Source: Thermodesulfobacteriota bacterium (GTDB lineage: Bacteria; Desulfobacterota; BSN033; UBA1163). Taken from it: a stretch of 10,445 nt of DNA. The position numbers and the translations under genes are program-made. The DNA is taken from NCBI GenBank assembly GCA_030024065.1, contig JASEIE010000127.1, positions 1 through 10,445 of the forward strand, in the 5' to 3' direction. How positions within the stretch are numbered: position 1 is the stretch's first letter; every line of letters begins with the position of its first letter. This document shows, piece by piece, positions 10,393 through 10,445 of the stretch. A model generated the notes under the pieces. It ran no database searches and was not told where the DNA came from. It was given only the letters and a program-made list of their open reading frames with translations.

Positions 10393-10445
10393 TGTTAGCT
10401 AAAATTGAAAAGTGCACACCTTAAAGTTTAAAAGTGCACACCTTT
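10393..10445. repeat. direct repeats at window edge, possible insertion-sequence end
   Basis: AAAAGTGCACACCTT occurs at 10408-10422 and 10430-10444, period 22. They follow TGTTAGCTAAAATTG (10393-10407). Multiple spaced repeats inside a TG-starting end are typical of IS21-family termini, so an insertion sequence may begin here and continue right of the window. The transposase is not visible. Confidence 0.4.

Noticed and set aside
10408..10444. Two 15-base repeats as the start of a CRISPR array
   Set aside because: The repeats are too short and separated by only 7 bases; an insertion-sequence end fits better.

Overview
This window reads as the chromosome of an anaerobic, aromatic-compound-degrading bacterium, most likely a Desulfobacterota/Syntrophia-type 'deltaproteobacterium'. 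The main clue is a set of genes for the lower benzoyl-CoA pathway: cyclohexa-1,5-diene-1-carbonyl-CoA hydratase (dch/bamR), 6-oxocyclohex-1-ene-1-carbonyl-CoA hydrolase (oah/bamA) and 6-hydroxycyclohex-1-ene-1-carbonyl-CoA dehydrogenase (had/bamQ). The taxon is inferred from gene content and repeat style; no rRNA or other marker is present. Every gene I accept lies on the minus strand, so the window is transcribed right to left.

Right half, in transcription order. A strong sigma-70-type promoter (10278-10306) drives an acyl-CoA dehydrogenase (9096-10241). Then come a 71-aa biotin carrier protein (8457-8672), a GNAT acyltransferase (7977-8432), an SDR oxidoreductase (6950-7705), had (5716-6828), oah (4316-5464) and dch (3189-3956). 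Dch hydrates the dienoyl-CoA made by benzoyl-CoA reductase, Had oxidises the alcohol to the 6-oxo compound, and Oah opens the ring to 3-hydroxypimeloyl-CoA. The SDR could oxidise a 3-hydroxyacyl-CoA next. The dehydrogenase and biotin protein could serve cyclic or dicarboxylic acyl-CoA steps or a decarboxylase whose other subunits lie elsewhere. No benzoyl-CoA reductase or ligase gene is in the window.

The intergenic gaps of this cluster are unusually long (121-423 bp) and packed with short repeats: hairpin elements, a terminal-inverted-repeat MITE, composite direct repeats bounding the biotin/GNAT pair, and AT-rich filler repeats.

Left third (1-2936) is accessory DNA. It holds a DUF433 antitoxin-like gene cut by the window edge, a GIY-YIG nuclease gene enclosed in a perfect 17-bp inverted repeat, a truncated ORF6N-type gene with a MITE at its broken 5' end, a frameshifted small ORF, a HEPN/MNT nucleotidyltransferase pair with a terminator, remnants of a probable helicase gene, and an excisionase-like HTH gene.

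The most interesting structure is the family of elements with ends reading ACCCCGTTAGARAT. One copy (502-788) carries the GIY-YIG nuclease. A 158-bp copy with no gene (4161-4318) sits directly after the oah stop codon. Both copies abut the 3' end of a host ORF, between it and a likely terminator, and both ends contribute to or touch the stop codon. This looks like an autonomous/non-autonomous pair of a small mobile element. The far right edge (10393-10445) may be the end of an insertion sequence that continues beyond the window.
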